The notes: a model not told the origin generated them from the letters alone. Positions 45,785 through 55,682 are shown, counted from the stretch's first letter. The stretch: 64,000 nucleotides of DNA from Jannaschia pohangensis (GCF_900113875.1 NZ_FORA01000001.1:744001-808000); one strand, 5' to 3'. Made by a program: numbers and translations.

Positions 45785-47116
45785 ATGCCCGATACCCGCA
45801 CCGTCACCCGCTTCGCCCCCTCGCCCACGGGCTATCTGCATGTGGGCAACCTGCGCACGGCGCTGATGAACTGGGTCATCGCGCGCAAGGCCGGGGGCAC
45901 CTTCATCCTGCGCCTCGACGATACCGATCCCGAGCGGTCGAAACAGGAATACGCCGACGCCATCCGCGAAGACCTTGAATGGCTCGGCTTGACCTGGGAC
46001 CGCGAGGAACGCCAGTCGGCCCGCCTCGACCGCTATGCCGAGGCCGCCGACCAGATGCGCGCCTCGGGCCGCCTCTACGAGGCGTTCGAGACGCCGACGG
46101 AACTCGACCTCAAGCGCAAGAAGCAGCTCAACATGGGAAAGCCGCCGGTCTATGACCGCGCCGCCCTGTCGCTGTCCGAGGCCGAGAAGGACGCGCTGCG
46201 GGCCGAACGTGGCGGGCACTGGCGGTTCAAGCTGAACCAGACGCGGATCGAATGGACCGACGGCGTCCTTGGCGATCTGAGCATCGACGCCGCCTCGCTC
46301 AGCGATCCGGTGCTGATCCGGGGCGACGGGCAGGTGCTTTATACCATCGCCTCCGTTGTGGACGACACCGAGATGGGCGTAACCCATGTCGTGCGCGGCT
46401 CGGACCACGTGACAAATACGGCGACCCAGATCCAGATCATCGAGGCGCTTGGCGGGACCTGCCCCGACTTCGCGCATCACTCCCTTCTGACGGGACCGCA
46501 GGGCGAGGGGCTGTCGAAACGTCTGGGCACTTTGGCGCTGCGTGACCTGCGTGCCGCCGGGATCGAACCGCTGGCGCTCCTGTCGCTCATGGCGCGCCTC
46601 GGCTCCAGCCAGCCGGTCGAGGTGCGGGGAACATTGGACGAGATCGTCGAAGGCTTCGATCTGGGCCAGTTTGGCGCGGCGCCGACGAAATTCGATGTCG
46701 AGGACCTGAAACCCCTGACCGCGACCTTCCTGCAAAACCTGCCCTTTGACGCCGTGGCCGATCAGGTCGCCGCCCTGGGCGTGCCCGCCGATCAGGCCGA
46801 GACCTTCTGGACCGTGGTGCGCGACAACATCGCGACCCGCGCCGATATGGCCGAATGGTGGGCACTGGCCCGCGACGGGGTGCCCGCCCTTGTCGCGCCC
46901 GAGGATGCCGATTTCGTGGCCGAGGCCCTGACCCTGCTGCCCCCGCCGCCCTATTCGGCGGAGACCTGGGGCGAATGGACAACGGCGGTCAAGGACGCGA
47001 CCGGCCGCAAGGGCAAGACGCTGTTCAAGCCGCTTCGCGCCGCAGTCACGGGGCGCGACACCGGGCCCGAAATGGCCCATCTGATGCCGCTTCTGCACAA
47101 AAAACCCCGGGTCTGA
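45785..47116 (+). CDS. gltX: Glutamyl-tRNA synthetase
   Basis: A 443-residue class I synthetase. The HIGH-type motif appears as FAPSPTGYLHVGNLRTAL, and the KMSKS-type motif as GLSKRLG. FILRLDDTDPERSKQEY confirms glutamate specificity. The C-terminal part (LDEIVEGFDLGQFGAAPTKFDVEDLK onward) is the anticodon-binding domain. Alphaproteobacteria often carry a second GltX that charges tRNA-Gln with Glu, so this may be either of the two. AAGGAG precedes the ATG. Confidence 0.95.
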   Translation: MPDTRTVTRFAPSPTGYLHVGNLRTALMNWVIARKAGGTFILRLDDTDPERSKQEYADAIREDLEWLGLTWDREERQSARLDRYAEAADQMRASGRLYEAFETPTELDLKRKKQLNMGKPPVYDRAALSLSEAEKDALRAERGGHWRFKLNQTRIEWTDGVLGDLSIDAASLSDPVLIRGDGQVLYTIASVVDDTEMGVTHVVRGSDHVTNTATQIQIIEALGGTCPDFAHHSLLTGPQGEGLSKRLGTLALRDLRAAGIEPLALLSLMARLGSSQPVEVRGTLDEIVEGFDLGQFGAAPTKFDVEDLKPLTATFLQNLPFDAVADQVAALGVPADQAETFWTVVRDNIATRADMAEWWALARDGVPALVAPEDADFVAEALTLLPPPPYSAETWGEWTTAVKDATGRKGKTLFKPLRAAVTGRDTGPEMAHLMPLLHKKPRV

Positions 47117-47128
47117 TCCCGGGGTTTT
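47101..47128. terminator. Terminator between gltX and a convergent gene
   Basis: AAAACCCCGGG and CCCGGGGTTTT form a perfect 11-bp stem with a 6-nt loop. It includes the gltX stop codon. T- and A-tracts on both sides let it work in both directions. Confidence 0.9.
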
Positions 47129-47147
47129 CCGTCGTGATCCAATCGGA

Positions 47148-47825
47148 TCAGTTCATGCCGACGTAGTCGTCTTCGAGATCCTCGATCCGGGTCTTGCCCT
47201 TGTTCCACTTGCGGACCTTGTGCAGGCGATAGGCAAAGGTCGTCCCCTCGCCCAGGGTGATGACGGAGCTGTTGGTGCCACCGGCGTTCACATTTATCCG
47301 CACGTTGTTGCCGGCATAGGAGATGTCGGATGTGTTGAGCGCCCCGATTGTCATGCTGTTGGCCAGCTGCGCTTCCATCGCGACCCAGACCTCGGTCACG
47401 ACCCGCGCATCGCGGCCCTCGTCGGCCATTTCACGGCGCAGAATGTCGGCCTCGGTGTTCAGGATGCGCTCCACGGCGCTCTCGGGCAGAGAGAAGCTGA
47501 CCAGCTTGAGCTGCGCGGACCGGGCCCGCGCCAGGGTCAGCGACTGGCTGACATCGACGCCCACACCCAGATAGCGAATGTTGGCCGCGGTGTCGAAATC
47601 CACGCTGGAGGTGTTGTTCCAGTCGATGGTCACGGGCGGCGTGACCGTAATCCGCTCGTCCGCCAGATGCCGCGCCCAGATGTGATCGGACACCGCCAGA
47701 TAGGCCTTGGGCCCGATCGGGTCCTTCTTCTCGCCGATGCTGAGCAGCTTCACTTCGTGGGCCGAGGTGCGGAAATACTTGTGCGCACCGTACTGGAAGT
47801 AATGCTTCGTTACCTTGGTTGTCAT
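47148..47825 (-). CDS. Hypothetical protein
   Basis: A 225-residue soluble protein with no signal peptide (MTTKVTKHYFQYGAHKYFRTSAHEVKLLSIGEKKDPIGPKAYLAVSDHIWARHL...). It looks beta-rich in the N-terminal third, with a helical middle (SQSLTLARARSAQLKLVSFSLPESAVERILNTEADILRREMADEG) and an Asn/Gly-rich strand region near the end. No family is recognised. The ATG follows GGAGATTTTCAG. It stands alone, with about 440 bases of non-coding DNA upstream. Confidence 0.7.
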   Translation of the reverse strand: MTTKVTKHYFQYGAHKYFRTSAHEVKLLSIGEKKDPIGPKAYLAVSDHIWARHLADERITVTPPVTIDWNNTSSVDFDTAANIRYLGVGVDVSQSLTLARARSAQLKLVSFSLPESAVERILNTEADILRREMADEGRDARVVTEVWVAMEAQLANSMTIGALNTSDISYAGNNVRINVNAGGTNSSVITLGEGTTFAYRLHKVRKWNKGKTRIEDLEDDYVGMN

Positions 47826-48270
47826 CTGAAAATCTCCTGATCTGAATTGCCGGGGACGAGCGGTCACGACCGCCGCAAACAATTGTTTCTGCTTTATATT
47901 ACCCGCCCGCCCCCGTCGCCGACTGGCCCGGAAAACGTGGCATGGCAAAGCTGCGGTCGAAAGTAAGGGAAACCTGACCTTTGCCGCAGCGACGCAGGTT
48001 CATCCGCAGAATTCTGACCATGAGACAGCCGCTCAGCGTTGGCTGACGCGCGCATCTGCGGGGAAACATTTCAATGTCGGAAACCGAAGCGGACCGGGTC
48101 TTGAGGAAAGGGCGTGGCCCGGACCCGTTTCGTTTCAGGAATACCCGGCGGCATCACAGACAAGGGGCCAAATCCTCGCGCACACTCACAGCGACGTGAC
48201 ACAGGGCCCCGAAGCGTTGCCTCCAGAGGCCCGCGCGACCATCTTGGGGACAACACACAAGGACAAACCG
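47826..48270. promoter_or_regulatory. Intergenic region with a 12-bp palindrome
   Basis: No gene is supported. A perfect palindrome, AAACAATTGTTT (47877-47888), lies 52 bases upstream of the hypothetical gene on the minus strand. It is followed farther upstream by TAATATAAAG, a possible -10 element. An operator for that gene is plausible. The other 300 bases lead to the divergent hydrolase gene and show nothing clear. Confidence 0.3.
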
Positions 48271-49512
48271 ATGCAAACCGAACGTTTCACCTTCAAGGGC
48301 CATGACGGCAGCGACCTGGCAGCCCGCCTCGACCTTCCCGATGGCGAGCCTGTCGCCACCGCGCTGATGGCGCATTGCTTCACCTGTGGCAAAGACATCC
48401 CCGCGGCTCGTCGCATCGCCGCCCGCCTCGCCGGTATGGGCCTTGCGGTGCTGCGATTCGACTTCACGGGCCTGGGCCATTCGGGTGGGGAGTTCGAGAA
48501 TACGTCCTTCACGTCCAACGTGCAGGACCTTGTCGCCGCATCCGAGGCGCTAAAGGCGCGCGGCCTGCCGGTCGATCTTCTGGTGGGTCACAGCCTGGGC
48601 GGCGCGGCCGTCCTGCTGGCTGCGCAGGATATCCCGTCGACCCGGGCCGTCGCCACCATCGGCGCCCCCTTCGACCCCGGCCATGTCACCCATTATTTCG
48701 AAGGCGCGCTGGACCGGATCGCCCGCGACGGATCGGCCGAGGTCAAACTGGGCGGTCGCAAGCTGCGCATCGGCAAGGGCTTCGTCGATGATGTCACGAA
48801 CACCAAGCTGACCGATGCCATCGCGGCCCTGAAGCCTGCCCTTCTGGTGCTTCACGCCCCCCGGGACGAGATCGTCGGAATCCAGAGCGCGACCCAGATT
48901 TTCACCGCCGCCAGACATCCCAAGAGCTTTGTGACACTGGACGATGCGGACCACCTCATCACCCGTGCGTCGGATGCGGAATACGCCGCCGATGTGATCG
49001 CGGCCTGGGTGACACGCTACCTTGACCTGCGCCGCCCTGCCCCGCCCATCGGCGCGCCCGAGGGCGTCACCCGCGTGACCGAGACGGCACCGGACGGCCT
49101 GGCCCAGGACATCGTCGCCAGCGGTGGCAAACACCATCTGGTGGCCGACGAACCCGCGGCCTATGGCGGCACAGATCGCGGTCTGTCGCCCTATCAACTG
49201 CTGGCCGCCTCGCTCGGGGCCTGCACATCGATGACCCTGCGGATGTATGCGCGCCGCAAGAAATGGCCGCTCGAAGGGATCTCGGTCGATGTCACCCACG
49301 ACAGGATGCACGCCCAGGACGCGCCGTCGGCCAGTGGCGAGCGGATCGACCGGTTCCGCCGGGAGATCGTGCTGACCGGACCGCTGGACGATCAACAGCG
49401 CAAGCGCCTGATGGAGATCGCGGATCGCTGCCCCGTCCACAAGACGCTGGAAACCGGTGCCGTGGTTGAGACTGTCCTGCGCGAAACAGCCCCCGAACTG
49501 ACGACGGCCTGA
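48271..49512 (+). CDS. Alpha/beta hydrolase-OsmC fusion protein
   Basis: A 413-residue two-domain protein. Residues 1-250 are an alpha/beta hydrolase with nucleophile motif GHSLGGAA and HTYP-like catalytic residues near DDADHLI. Residues 270-410 are an OsmC domain with the two redox cysteines in LGACTSMTLRMYA and DRCPVHKTLE, the thiol peroxidase pair. The fusion is common in Rhodobacterales and probably removes organic peroxides or their esters. I start at the ATG at 48271, the first with a Shine-Dalgarno match (AAGGA). Confidence 0.92.
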   Translation: MQTERFTFKGHDGSDLAARLDLPDGEPVATALMAHCFTCGKDIPAARRIAARLAGMGLAVLRFDFTGLGHSGGEFENTSFTSNVQDLVAASEALKARGLPVDLLVGHSLGGAAVLLAAQDIPSTRAVATIGAPFDPGHVTHYFEGALDRIARDGSAEVKLGGRKLRIGKGFVDDVTNTKLTDAIAALKPALLVLHAPRDEIVGIQSATQIFTAARHPKSFVTLDDADHLITRASDAEYAADVIAAWVTRYLDLRRPAPPIGAPEGVTRVTETAPDGLAQDIVASGGKHHLVADEPAAYGGTDRGLSPYQLLAASLGACTSMTLRMYARRKKWPLEGISVDVTHDRMHAQDAPSASGERIDRFRREIVLTGPLDDQQRKRLMEIADRCPVHKTLETGAVVETVLRETAPELTTA

Positions 49513-49514
49513 CC

Positions 49515-51005
49515 TCAGACCGTCTCGGCCAGCTCGGCGCGCAAGGCGGCCAGGCAGTCGAGACAGGTCAGGGTCGCGGCCCGCACCACCTCTGCATCAT
49601 CCTCATGACAGGCGCGGTTGAGCTTGCGCGCCGCTGTCTGCGTGGGCAAGGCGCCGACCGCACTGCTCAGCGACAACAGGACATGCGTCTGGGACCGGAT
49701 CGCAGACATGTCGCCCGTCTCGACCGCGTCGCGCAGATGCCGGTCGACCAGGTCCAGGTCCTCGCGCAGGCGGGCCACAAGCTCCACCTGGTGATCGGGG
49801 CCGGCCGCCATCATCAGCTCGGCCAAGGTCGCGGCCGACAGGGCAGGCGCGGACTCGGGGCGCCACTTCGCCGCATCAGGGGCTGCGGCCAGCCAAGCGG
49901 CGATGGCCCTGCCGAACATCTCGATATTGCCGATGGGCTTGGCCAGGATGCCTTCGGCGCCGGCCTCGATCATCGCGTCCCGGTTGTCGCGCAACACATA
50001 GGCCGTCATCGCCACCATCGCCGTGGGCGGGGCCACGCCCCGCGCCTGACGCAGGCGTTCGGCCCGGATCACGTCCAGCCCGCCGAGGGTCGGCATCTCG
50101 ATATCGACCAGCGCCAGGTCGAATCGCTCGCGCGCCAGCCAGTTCATCGCCTCGATCCCGTCGCGGGCGAATTCGCATTCCGCTCCCATCCGGGTCAGCA
50201 TGCCCTGGATCAGCAGCCGGTTCGTCGCCGTGTCGTCGGCCACCAGAATGCGCGATCCCGACAGATCCGGCAGGCTGTCCGAGGTATCCGCCGGGCGCAT
50301 CCAGATCGCCTCGGGGATGGTCAGCGTGACGCGGGCTCCGCCTGTGGGCAGGTTCCCCACCGTCAGTCGGCCACCAAGCGCCTGCGCATGGGCCGACGCG
50401 ATATGCAGGCCCATGCCCGTGCCGGGCTGTCCTCCGTCGCCGCGCACCCCGGCGTCGAAGAGGCGTGGCAGAAGGTCAGGGGCAAAACCGCCGCCGTTGT
50501 CCGTGATGCAGATCGACAGGGTCCGGTCGCGGTACAGCTCGGCCCCGAGGACGACCTTCGTGCCGTTCGAATGGCGCAGCGCGTTGCCCATCAGGTTCGC
50601 CAGGATGCGGCGCAGCTGAAGCAGCGGAAGGCGCACGATGTCGGGCAGGTTGGCGTTGCGGTCCAGCGTGACCTTCACGTCCATGGCCTGGGCGACGCCG
50701 TGCCAGCGGCGCAACTCATCATCGAGGAACCGGGGCAGGTTCAGGTTTCCGACCTCCCCGACGGTGTCGCCCGGTGTGCCGCCCAGAAGCTCCTCCACCA
50801 GCCGTGCCAGAACTTCGGAGGCCGCCTGGACACGGTCGAATTGCGCGAGGCAGGGGTCCGGCAAACCGTCCCGCTGGATCAGGCGAAGGCCGCCGATCAC
50901 GTCCGACACGGCCGAGCGGATGTCATGGCCGAGCAGCTGCATCTCGTCGGGCGGCTCGACCTCTGCGATCGGCCTTGGGGCGTCGGTTGGGGCGCTGTCG
51001 CTCAT
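49515..51005 (-). CDS. Hybrid histidine kinase with receiver and Hpt-like domain
   Basis: A 496-residue cytosolic sensor. The H-box is LLGHDIRSAVSDVIGG (His-27), then ATPase motifs ANLMGNALRHSNG (N-box) and DNGGGFAPDL (G1). A receiver domain at residues 250-370 has Asp-301 (VDIEMP) and Lys-356. A C-terminal helical module holds a possible phosphotransfer His-441 (RSQTHVLLSLSSAVG). No sensory domain is present, so the input must come from a partner or through the N-terminus. Its ATG overlaps the prpE stop, so the two proteins are made together. Confidence 0.9.
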   Translation of the reverse strand: MSDSAPTDAPRPIAEVEPPDEMQLLGHDIRSAVSDVIGGLRLIQRDGLPDPCLAQFDRVQAASEVLARLVEELLGGTPGDTVGEVGNLNLPRFLDDELRRWHGVAQAMDVKVTLDRNANLPDIVRLPLLQLRRILANLMGNALRHSNGTKVVLGAELYRDRTLSICITDNGGGFAPDLLPRLFDAGVRGDGGQPGTGMGLHIASAHAQALGGRLTVGNLPTGGARVTLTIPEAIWMRPADTSDSLPDLSGSRILVADDTATNRLLIQGMLTRMGAECEFARDGIEAMNWLARERFDLALVDIEMPTLGGLDVIRAERLRQARGVAPPTAMVAMTAYVLRDNRDAMIEAGAEGILAKPIGNIEMFGRAIAAWLAAAPDAAKWRPESAPALSAATLAELMMAAGPDHQVELVARLREDLDLVDRHLRDAVETGDMSAIRSQTHVLLSLSSAVGALPTQTAARKLNRACHEDDAEVVRAATLTCLDCLAALRAELAETV

Positions 51006-52891
51006 CGCCCTGGATAGCCGAGCGTGCCCAGGGCCTCGCTGATCTCACCCAGGATCGCCGGATCGTCGATGGTTGCGGGCATCTTCCAGTCGCCGCCATC
51101 CGCGATCTTGACCATGGTCGCGCGCAGGATCTTGCCCGAGCGGGTCTTGGGCAGGCGGTCGACCACGCAGGCCAGCTTGAAGGCCGCGACCGGGCCGATC
51201 TTGTCGCGGACCAGCTTGACGCATTCGGCCACCACTTCGCCCGCGTCCCGGTCGACGCCCTTCGACAGGCAGAGGAACCCCAGGGGCAATTGCCCCTTCA
51301 GGCTGTCGGCGACCCCGATGACGGCGCATTCGGCCACGTCGGGGTGGGTGGCCAGCACCTCCTCCATCGCGCCCGTCGACAGGCGGTGACCCGCGACGTT
51401 GATGACGTCATCGGTGCGGGCCATGATCCAGAGGTATCCGTCTTCATCCACCATCCCCGCATCCCCGGTCTCATAGAAGCCCGGGAAGGTCTCGAGATAG
51501 GATTTGCGGAACCGCGCATCGGCGTTCCAGAGCGTCGGCAGGGTGCCGGGCGGCAGCGGCAGCTTGACGGCGATGGCACCCAGGGTGCCGGGCGCGACCG
51601 GATGGCCCGCATCGTCCAGCACCTGCACGTCATAGCCCGGCATCGGCACCGCCGGAGAGCCGAGCTTGACCGGCAACGCCTCCAGCCCCACGGGGTTGGC
51701 GGCGATGGCATAGCCCGTCTCGGTCTGCCACCAATGGTCGATCACGGGCTTGCCGGTCTTGGCCATGATCCATTCGATGGTGTCCGGGTCCGCCCGTTCG
51801 CCCGCCAGATAGATGTTGCGCAGCTTCGACAGGTCGTGCCCCGCCATCTGCGCGCCCGAGGGGTCTTCGCGTTTGACCGCGCGGAACGCCGTCGGAGCGG
51901 TGAAGAACGACACCACCCCGTGGTCCGCCATGACCCGCCAGAAGGTAGAGGCATCTGGGGTGCCCACGGGTTTGCCCTCGAACACGACGGTGGTGCAGCC
52001 GTGGATCAGCGGTGCGTAGCAGATATAGCTGTGTCCCACGACCCAACCGACGTCGGATGCAGCCCAGAACACCTCGCCCGGTTTGGCGTCATAGATGTTC
52101 TCCATCGTCCAGTCGAGCGCGACGAGGTGCCCTGCCGTGGGCCGCACCACGCCCTTGGGCGCGCCGGTCGTGCCCGATGTATAAAGGACATAGGCCGGGT
52201 GATGCCCCTCGACCGGGACGCAAGGGGCCGGGTCCGCCGCCACCACGGCACTCGCCCAATCCACGTCCCGCGCGCCCATTTCGGCCGGCCCCTCGGGGCG
52301 TTGCAGGATGACGCAGAATTCGGGCTTGTGGTCGGCCATCTCGATGGCCCCGTCCAGCAGCGGCTTGTAGGCGACGATGCGCCCCGGCTCGATCCCGCAG
52401 GAGGTGGCAAGGATCGCGCGTGGCCTGGCGTCGTCGATGCGCACCGCCAGTTCGGCGGCGGCGAACCCGCCGAAGACAACGGAATGGATCGCGCCGATCC
52501 GCGCGCAGGCCAGCATCGCGACCAGAGCCTCGGGGACCATCGACATGTAGATGATGACCCGGTCGCCCTTGCCCACGCCCCGCGCCGTCAGGACCCCGGC
52601 CAATCGCGCGACGCGGTCCTGCAATTCGGCATAGGTGATCCGCGCGACCGTCTGGGTCACCGGGCTGTCATAGATGATGGCGACCCGGTTCCCGTGCCCG
52701 GCGGCCACGTGGCGGTCGACGGCATTCCAGCAGGTGTTGACCCTGGCGTCGCTGAACCATTCGGGGACCGGGCCCCCGCGATCATGGAGCGCCTTGGCAG
52801 GCGGGACATCCCAGTCGATGGCCTTCGCCTGATCCATCCAGTAGCCTTCCGGATCGGTTCGCGCCCGCTCGTATTCCTGCTTCCAGCCCAT
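51002..52891 (-). CDS. prpE: Propionyl-CoA synthetase
   Basis: A 629-residue AMP-forming ligase. Motifs are YVLYTSGTTGAPKGVVRPTAG (P-loop), WWQTETGYAIAANP, the hinge YLWIMARTDDVINVAGHRLSTGAMEEV and the C-terminal catalytic Lys (LPKTRSGKILRATM). The start, MGWKQEYERARTDPEGYWMDQAKAIDW, is closer to PrpE than to acetate enzymes, so propionate is the likely acid. The stop overlaps the histidine kinase start by four bases. The divergent trkH lies upstream. Confidence 0.92.
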   Translation of the reverse strand: MGWKQEYERARTDPEGYWMDQAKAIDWDVPPAKALHDRGGPVPEWFSDARVNTCWNAVDRHVAAGHGNRVAIIYDSPVTQTVARITYAELQDRVARLAGVLTARGVGKGDRVIIYMSMVPEALVAMLACARIGAIHSVVFGGFAAAELAVRIDDARPRAILATSCGIEPGRIVAYKPLLDGAIEMADHKPEFCVILQRPEGPAEMGARDVDWASAVVAADPAPCVPVEGHHPAYVLYTSGTTGAPKGVVRPTAGHLVALDWTMENIYDAKPGEVFWAASDVGWVVGHSYICYAPLIHGCTTVVFEGKPVGTPDASTFWRVMADHGVVSFFTAPTAFRAVKREDPSGAQMAGHDLSKLRNIYLAGERADPDTIEWIMAKTGKPVIDHWWQTETGYAIAANPVGLEALPVKLGSPAVPMPGYDVQVLDDAGHPVAPGTLGAIAVKLPLPPGTLPTLWNADARFRKSYLETFPGFYETGDAGMVDEDGYLWIMARTDDVINVAGHRLSTGAMEEVLATHPDVAECAVIGVADSLKGQLPLGFLCLSKGVDRDAGEVVAECVKLVRDKIGPVAAFKLACVVDRLPKTRSGKILRATMVKIADGGDWKMPATIDDPAILGEISEALGTLGYPGR

Positions 52892-53012
52892 ACCGTGCCT
52901 CCCCGATGATCCTCTCTCGTTGTAAGGGGACGGATCGGAGACAGGCAAGATCATGGCAACCGGAATTCCCCCCGATGCGTTGCCTCCCACAGAAATCGCG
53001 AAAGCGGCCACG

Positions 53013-54374
53013 ATGGTTACCTTTTCACTTCGCCAACGGTTCCTGAAAGTCTGGGCCCGCTGGCGCGCCGTCCTCAGGCACATACCGGCGCCCCGGCTGC
53101 TGCTCCTCGGCTACCTGAGCTATATCACCCTGGGCTAGATATTGCTGTCGCTACCGGTCGCGCAGGAGGTACCGCTCCGGGCCCTCGACACGTTGTTCAT
53201 CGCGACATCGGCGGTGTCGACGACCGGGCTCGTCACCATTGACCCGGGCACCAGCTTCACGTTCTTCGGCGAAATCGTCATCCTGGCGCTGATGCAGATG
53301 GGCAGCCTCGGCTACATGACCATCGGCAGTTTCGTGGCGCTGCACCTCGCGCGCCGCTTCGACAGCCTGCGCGCCCAGACGACGCGCAGCGCCTTCAACC
53401 TGCCCGAGGAGATGGACCCCGCGTCCTTCATCCGCGCCGTCGTCGCCTTCACCCTGACCTGCGAGGCGATCGGCGCGGTCTTTCTGTGGTGGATGTTCAG
53501 CGCCGCCGGGGTCGACGATCCGATCTGGTCGGCGATCTTTCACGCGGTGTCCGCCTTCGGCACCGCGGGCTTCAGCCTCAATCCCAACAGCTTCGAATCC
53601 TTCGCCGATCATGCGGGCATCACCCTGACGCTGTCGGCGCTGTCGCTTCTAGGGGCCATGGGATTCCTGATCGTCGTGGACTTCTGGCGCCATATGACGG
53701 GCCGGTCGCGATACCTCGGGTTCACGTCTAAGGTGATCTGGCGCATCACCCTGGGCTTCCTGATCGTGGGCACGGTCGTCCTTTTCGTGGTCGAGCCGAC
53801 GTATCAGGCCCTCCCGCCCGAAGACCGCCTGCTCGCGTCGTTTTTCCAGGTCATGACGGCCTCGACCACCGTGGGGTTCAACACGACGCCCATTGCCGAC
53901 CTCGCGCCGGCGATTATCGTGGTGATGATCTTCCTGATGATCGTCGGCGCCTCGCCCGCCGGGACGGGCGGCGGCCTCAAGACCACGTCCTTCGCGGCAC
54001 TTGTGGGTCTGGTCCGGTCCGCGCTGCGCGGACGCGAATCCGTGCGGTTCTTCAAACGCGACATCCCGACCGAGCGGCTTCAGACCGCGACGGCCTCGCT
54101 CGCCTACTACATGGGGCTGATGATGGTCGCGACATTCATCTTGTTGCTGACCGATCCGCTGCTTCCCTTCGACAAGGTTCTGTTCGAGGCGATCTCGGCC
54201 ATGGGAACGGTCGGGCTTTCGATGGGAATCACGGGCGAGCTGAGCGATCTGGGCAAACTCGTCATCATCGTCCTGATGACGGCCGGTCGCGTCGGCATCC
54301 TGACCTTCGGGATGGCCTTGGCCAGTCACGACGAAAGCCGGGCCGAGGAAGAGGACAACGATCTGGTCATCTGA
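53013..54374 (+). pseudogene. trkH: TrkH-family potassium transporter with in-frame amber codon
   Basis: The protein reads in one frame except for a TAG at 53136-53138, about residue 42, in LGYLSYITLG-stop-ILLSLPVAQEVPL. A Trp (TGG) is expected there. The rest is a complete TrkH/KtrB: the four pore loops contain STTGL, GTAGF, TTVGF and GTVGL, and ten or more helices are seen. A nonsense mutation, suppression or sequencing error are all possible. Start codons at 52953 or 53013 are candidates; a TTG at 53142 could give an N-truncated product. No Trk partner TrkA is adjacent. Confidence 0.7.
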
Positions 54375-54424
54375 GACATGCCTCGTATAACCCAAAGGCA
54401 ACTCGACAGAACGGGGAGATCGGG

Positions 54425-54847
54425 ATGGACGGCATACTCTGGGACCTTGGCGCCGTGATCCGCGCCTGCATCGGCGGGCTGATGATCGGCGGGGCGGCGG
54501 CTTTGCTCCTGCTGGTGAACGGGCGCATCATGGGGGCGTCCGGCCTTCTGGGCGGGCTGATCGACCGGACGGGCGACGCGCCACGCGAACGGCTGGCATT
54601 CCTTGCGGCGCTGGCGGGGGCGCCGACGCTGGCGGTGCTGGCGCTTGGCCTTCCGGCGACGAACATCACGTCGAATTGGGTGCTGCTCGTCGCGGCGGGC
54701 CTCCTCGTGGGGATCGGCACGCGGCTCGGGTCGGGCTGCACCTCGGGCCATGGCATCTGCGGTCTGTCGCGCCTGTCGCCCCGGTCGTTCGCCGCCGTGC
54801 TGACCTTCATCGCCGCAGGCATCCTGACCGTGCGGGTGTTGGGATGA
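54425..54847 (+). CDS. YeeE/YedE (TsuA-like) sulfur transporter, first part
   Basis: A 140-residue membrane protein with four helices. GTRLGSGCTSGHGICGLSRLSPRS holds the conserved SGCTSGHGICG motif, in which cysteines contact thiosulfate in TsuA. An equivalent half is encoded by the next gene, overlapping by four bases. The pair therefore forms a two-part importer for a sulfur compound such as thiosulfate. GGGGAG precedes the ATG. Confidence 0.88.
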   Translation: MDGILWDLGAVIRACIGGLMIGGAAALLLLVNGRIMGASGLLGGLIDRTGDAPRERLAFLAALAGAPTLAVLALGLPATNITSNWVLLVAAGLLVGIGTRLGSGCTSGHGICGLSRLSPRSFAAVLTFIAAGILTVRVLG

Positions 54848-55254
54848 GGATGCTGGTCTCCGCCCTATCGGGCGCACTCTTCGGCCTGGGCCTGCTGGTG
54901 TCGGGCATGACCGATACCGACCGGGTGCAGGGGTTCCTCGCCCTGCTTGGCCCGGGGGCCTGGGATCCGACACTGGCCTTCGTGATGGGCGCGGGTCTCA
55001 TCCCCATGGCCGTCGCCTGGCGCATCACCGGCAAGCCGCTGCTCGGTCCTGCCTGGCCCGCGGCACCACGCGGCATCGACGCGCCGCTTCTGGGGGGTGC
55101 GGTTCTGTTCGGGATGGGATGGGGCCTTGTCGGCCTCTGCCCCGGGCCGGCGCTGGCCGCGCTGTTCTGGGGCGGAGCGGAGGTGGTGGTCTTTACCTTG
55201 GCCATGGCGGCGGGCATGCTCGCCCTGCCATACCTTCGCAGGATCACACGCTGA
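54844..55254 (+). CDS. DUF6691/YeeE-type sulfur transporter, second part
   Basis: A 136-residue membrane protein with four helices. The LFGLGLLVSGMTDTDRVQGFLALLGPGAWDPTLAFVMGAG segment and WGLVGLCPGPALAAL are family hallmarks. It begins at the ATG overlapping the first part's stop. Its own stop overlaps the start of the phosphatase gene, so all three are coupled. Confidence 0.88.
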   Translation: MRMLVSALSGALFGLGLLVSGMTDTDRVQGFLALLGPGAWDPTLAFVMGAGLIPMAVAWRITGKPLLGPAWPAAPRGIDAPLLGGAVLFGMGWGLVGLCPGPALAALFWGGAEVVVFTLAMAAGMLALPYLRRITR

Positions 55255-55682
55255 TGGACATCCGCCCCCTCGACGACACCACGTCGGTCGCCCCGCAACT
55301 GGACCCGGGCGACCTGCCCGCGCTGGCGGCCGAGGGCTACACCACGCTCATCTGCAACCGCCCCGACAGCGAGGTGCCGTCCTCCCATCAGGCCGCCGCG
55401 ATGCAGATCGCGGCCGAAGCGGCGGGCATGACCTTCGTCTTCAACCCCGTCACCATGCCGCAGCTGACCCTGCAGGCGGTCGAGGAGCAGGCCGACGCCA
55501 TCGCCGCCGCCGACGGCATGGTCCTGGCCTATTGCGCGTCGGGCACGCGGTCGGCGATCCTCTGGGCGCTGGCGACGGCGGGGCAGAAACCGGCGGATGA
55601 CATCCTGGCGGCCACGGCGGGCGCGGGCTATGCGCTCGACGGGCTGCGCAGCCAGATCGAGGCGCTGGAGGCTCAGGCATGA
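55254..55682 (+). CDS. Beta-lactamase-hydrolase-like (TIGR01244) phosphatase
   Basis: A 142-residue protein. The phosphatase loop is CASGTRSAI (C-x5-R), with an N-terminal VAPQLDPGDLPALAAEGYTTLICNRPDSE typical of the family. Such domains occur beside persulfide dioxygenases (as in Blh) and sulfur transporters, so a role in sulfur metabolism is inferred from context. It starts one base within the transporter stop (TGATG). Confidence 0.87.
   Translation: MDIRPLDDTTSVAPQLDPGDLPALAAEGYTTLICNRPDSEVPSSHQAAAMQIAAEAAGMTFVFNPVTMPQLTLQAVEEQADAIAAADGMVLAYCASGTRSAILWALATAGQKPADDILAATAGAGYALDGLRSQIEALEAQA

Noticed and set aside
50774-52909. An open frame of 711 codons on the plus strand across prpE
   Set aside because: prpE on the minus strand has all catalytic motifs. 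The plus-strand frame is a compositional shadow.
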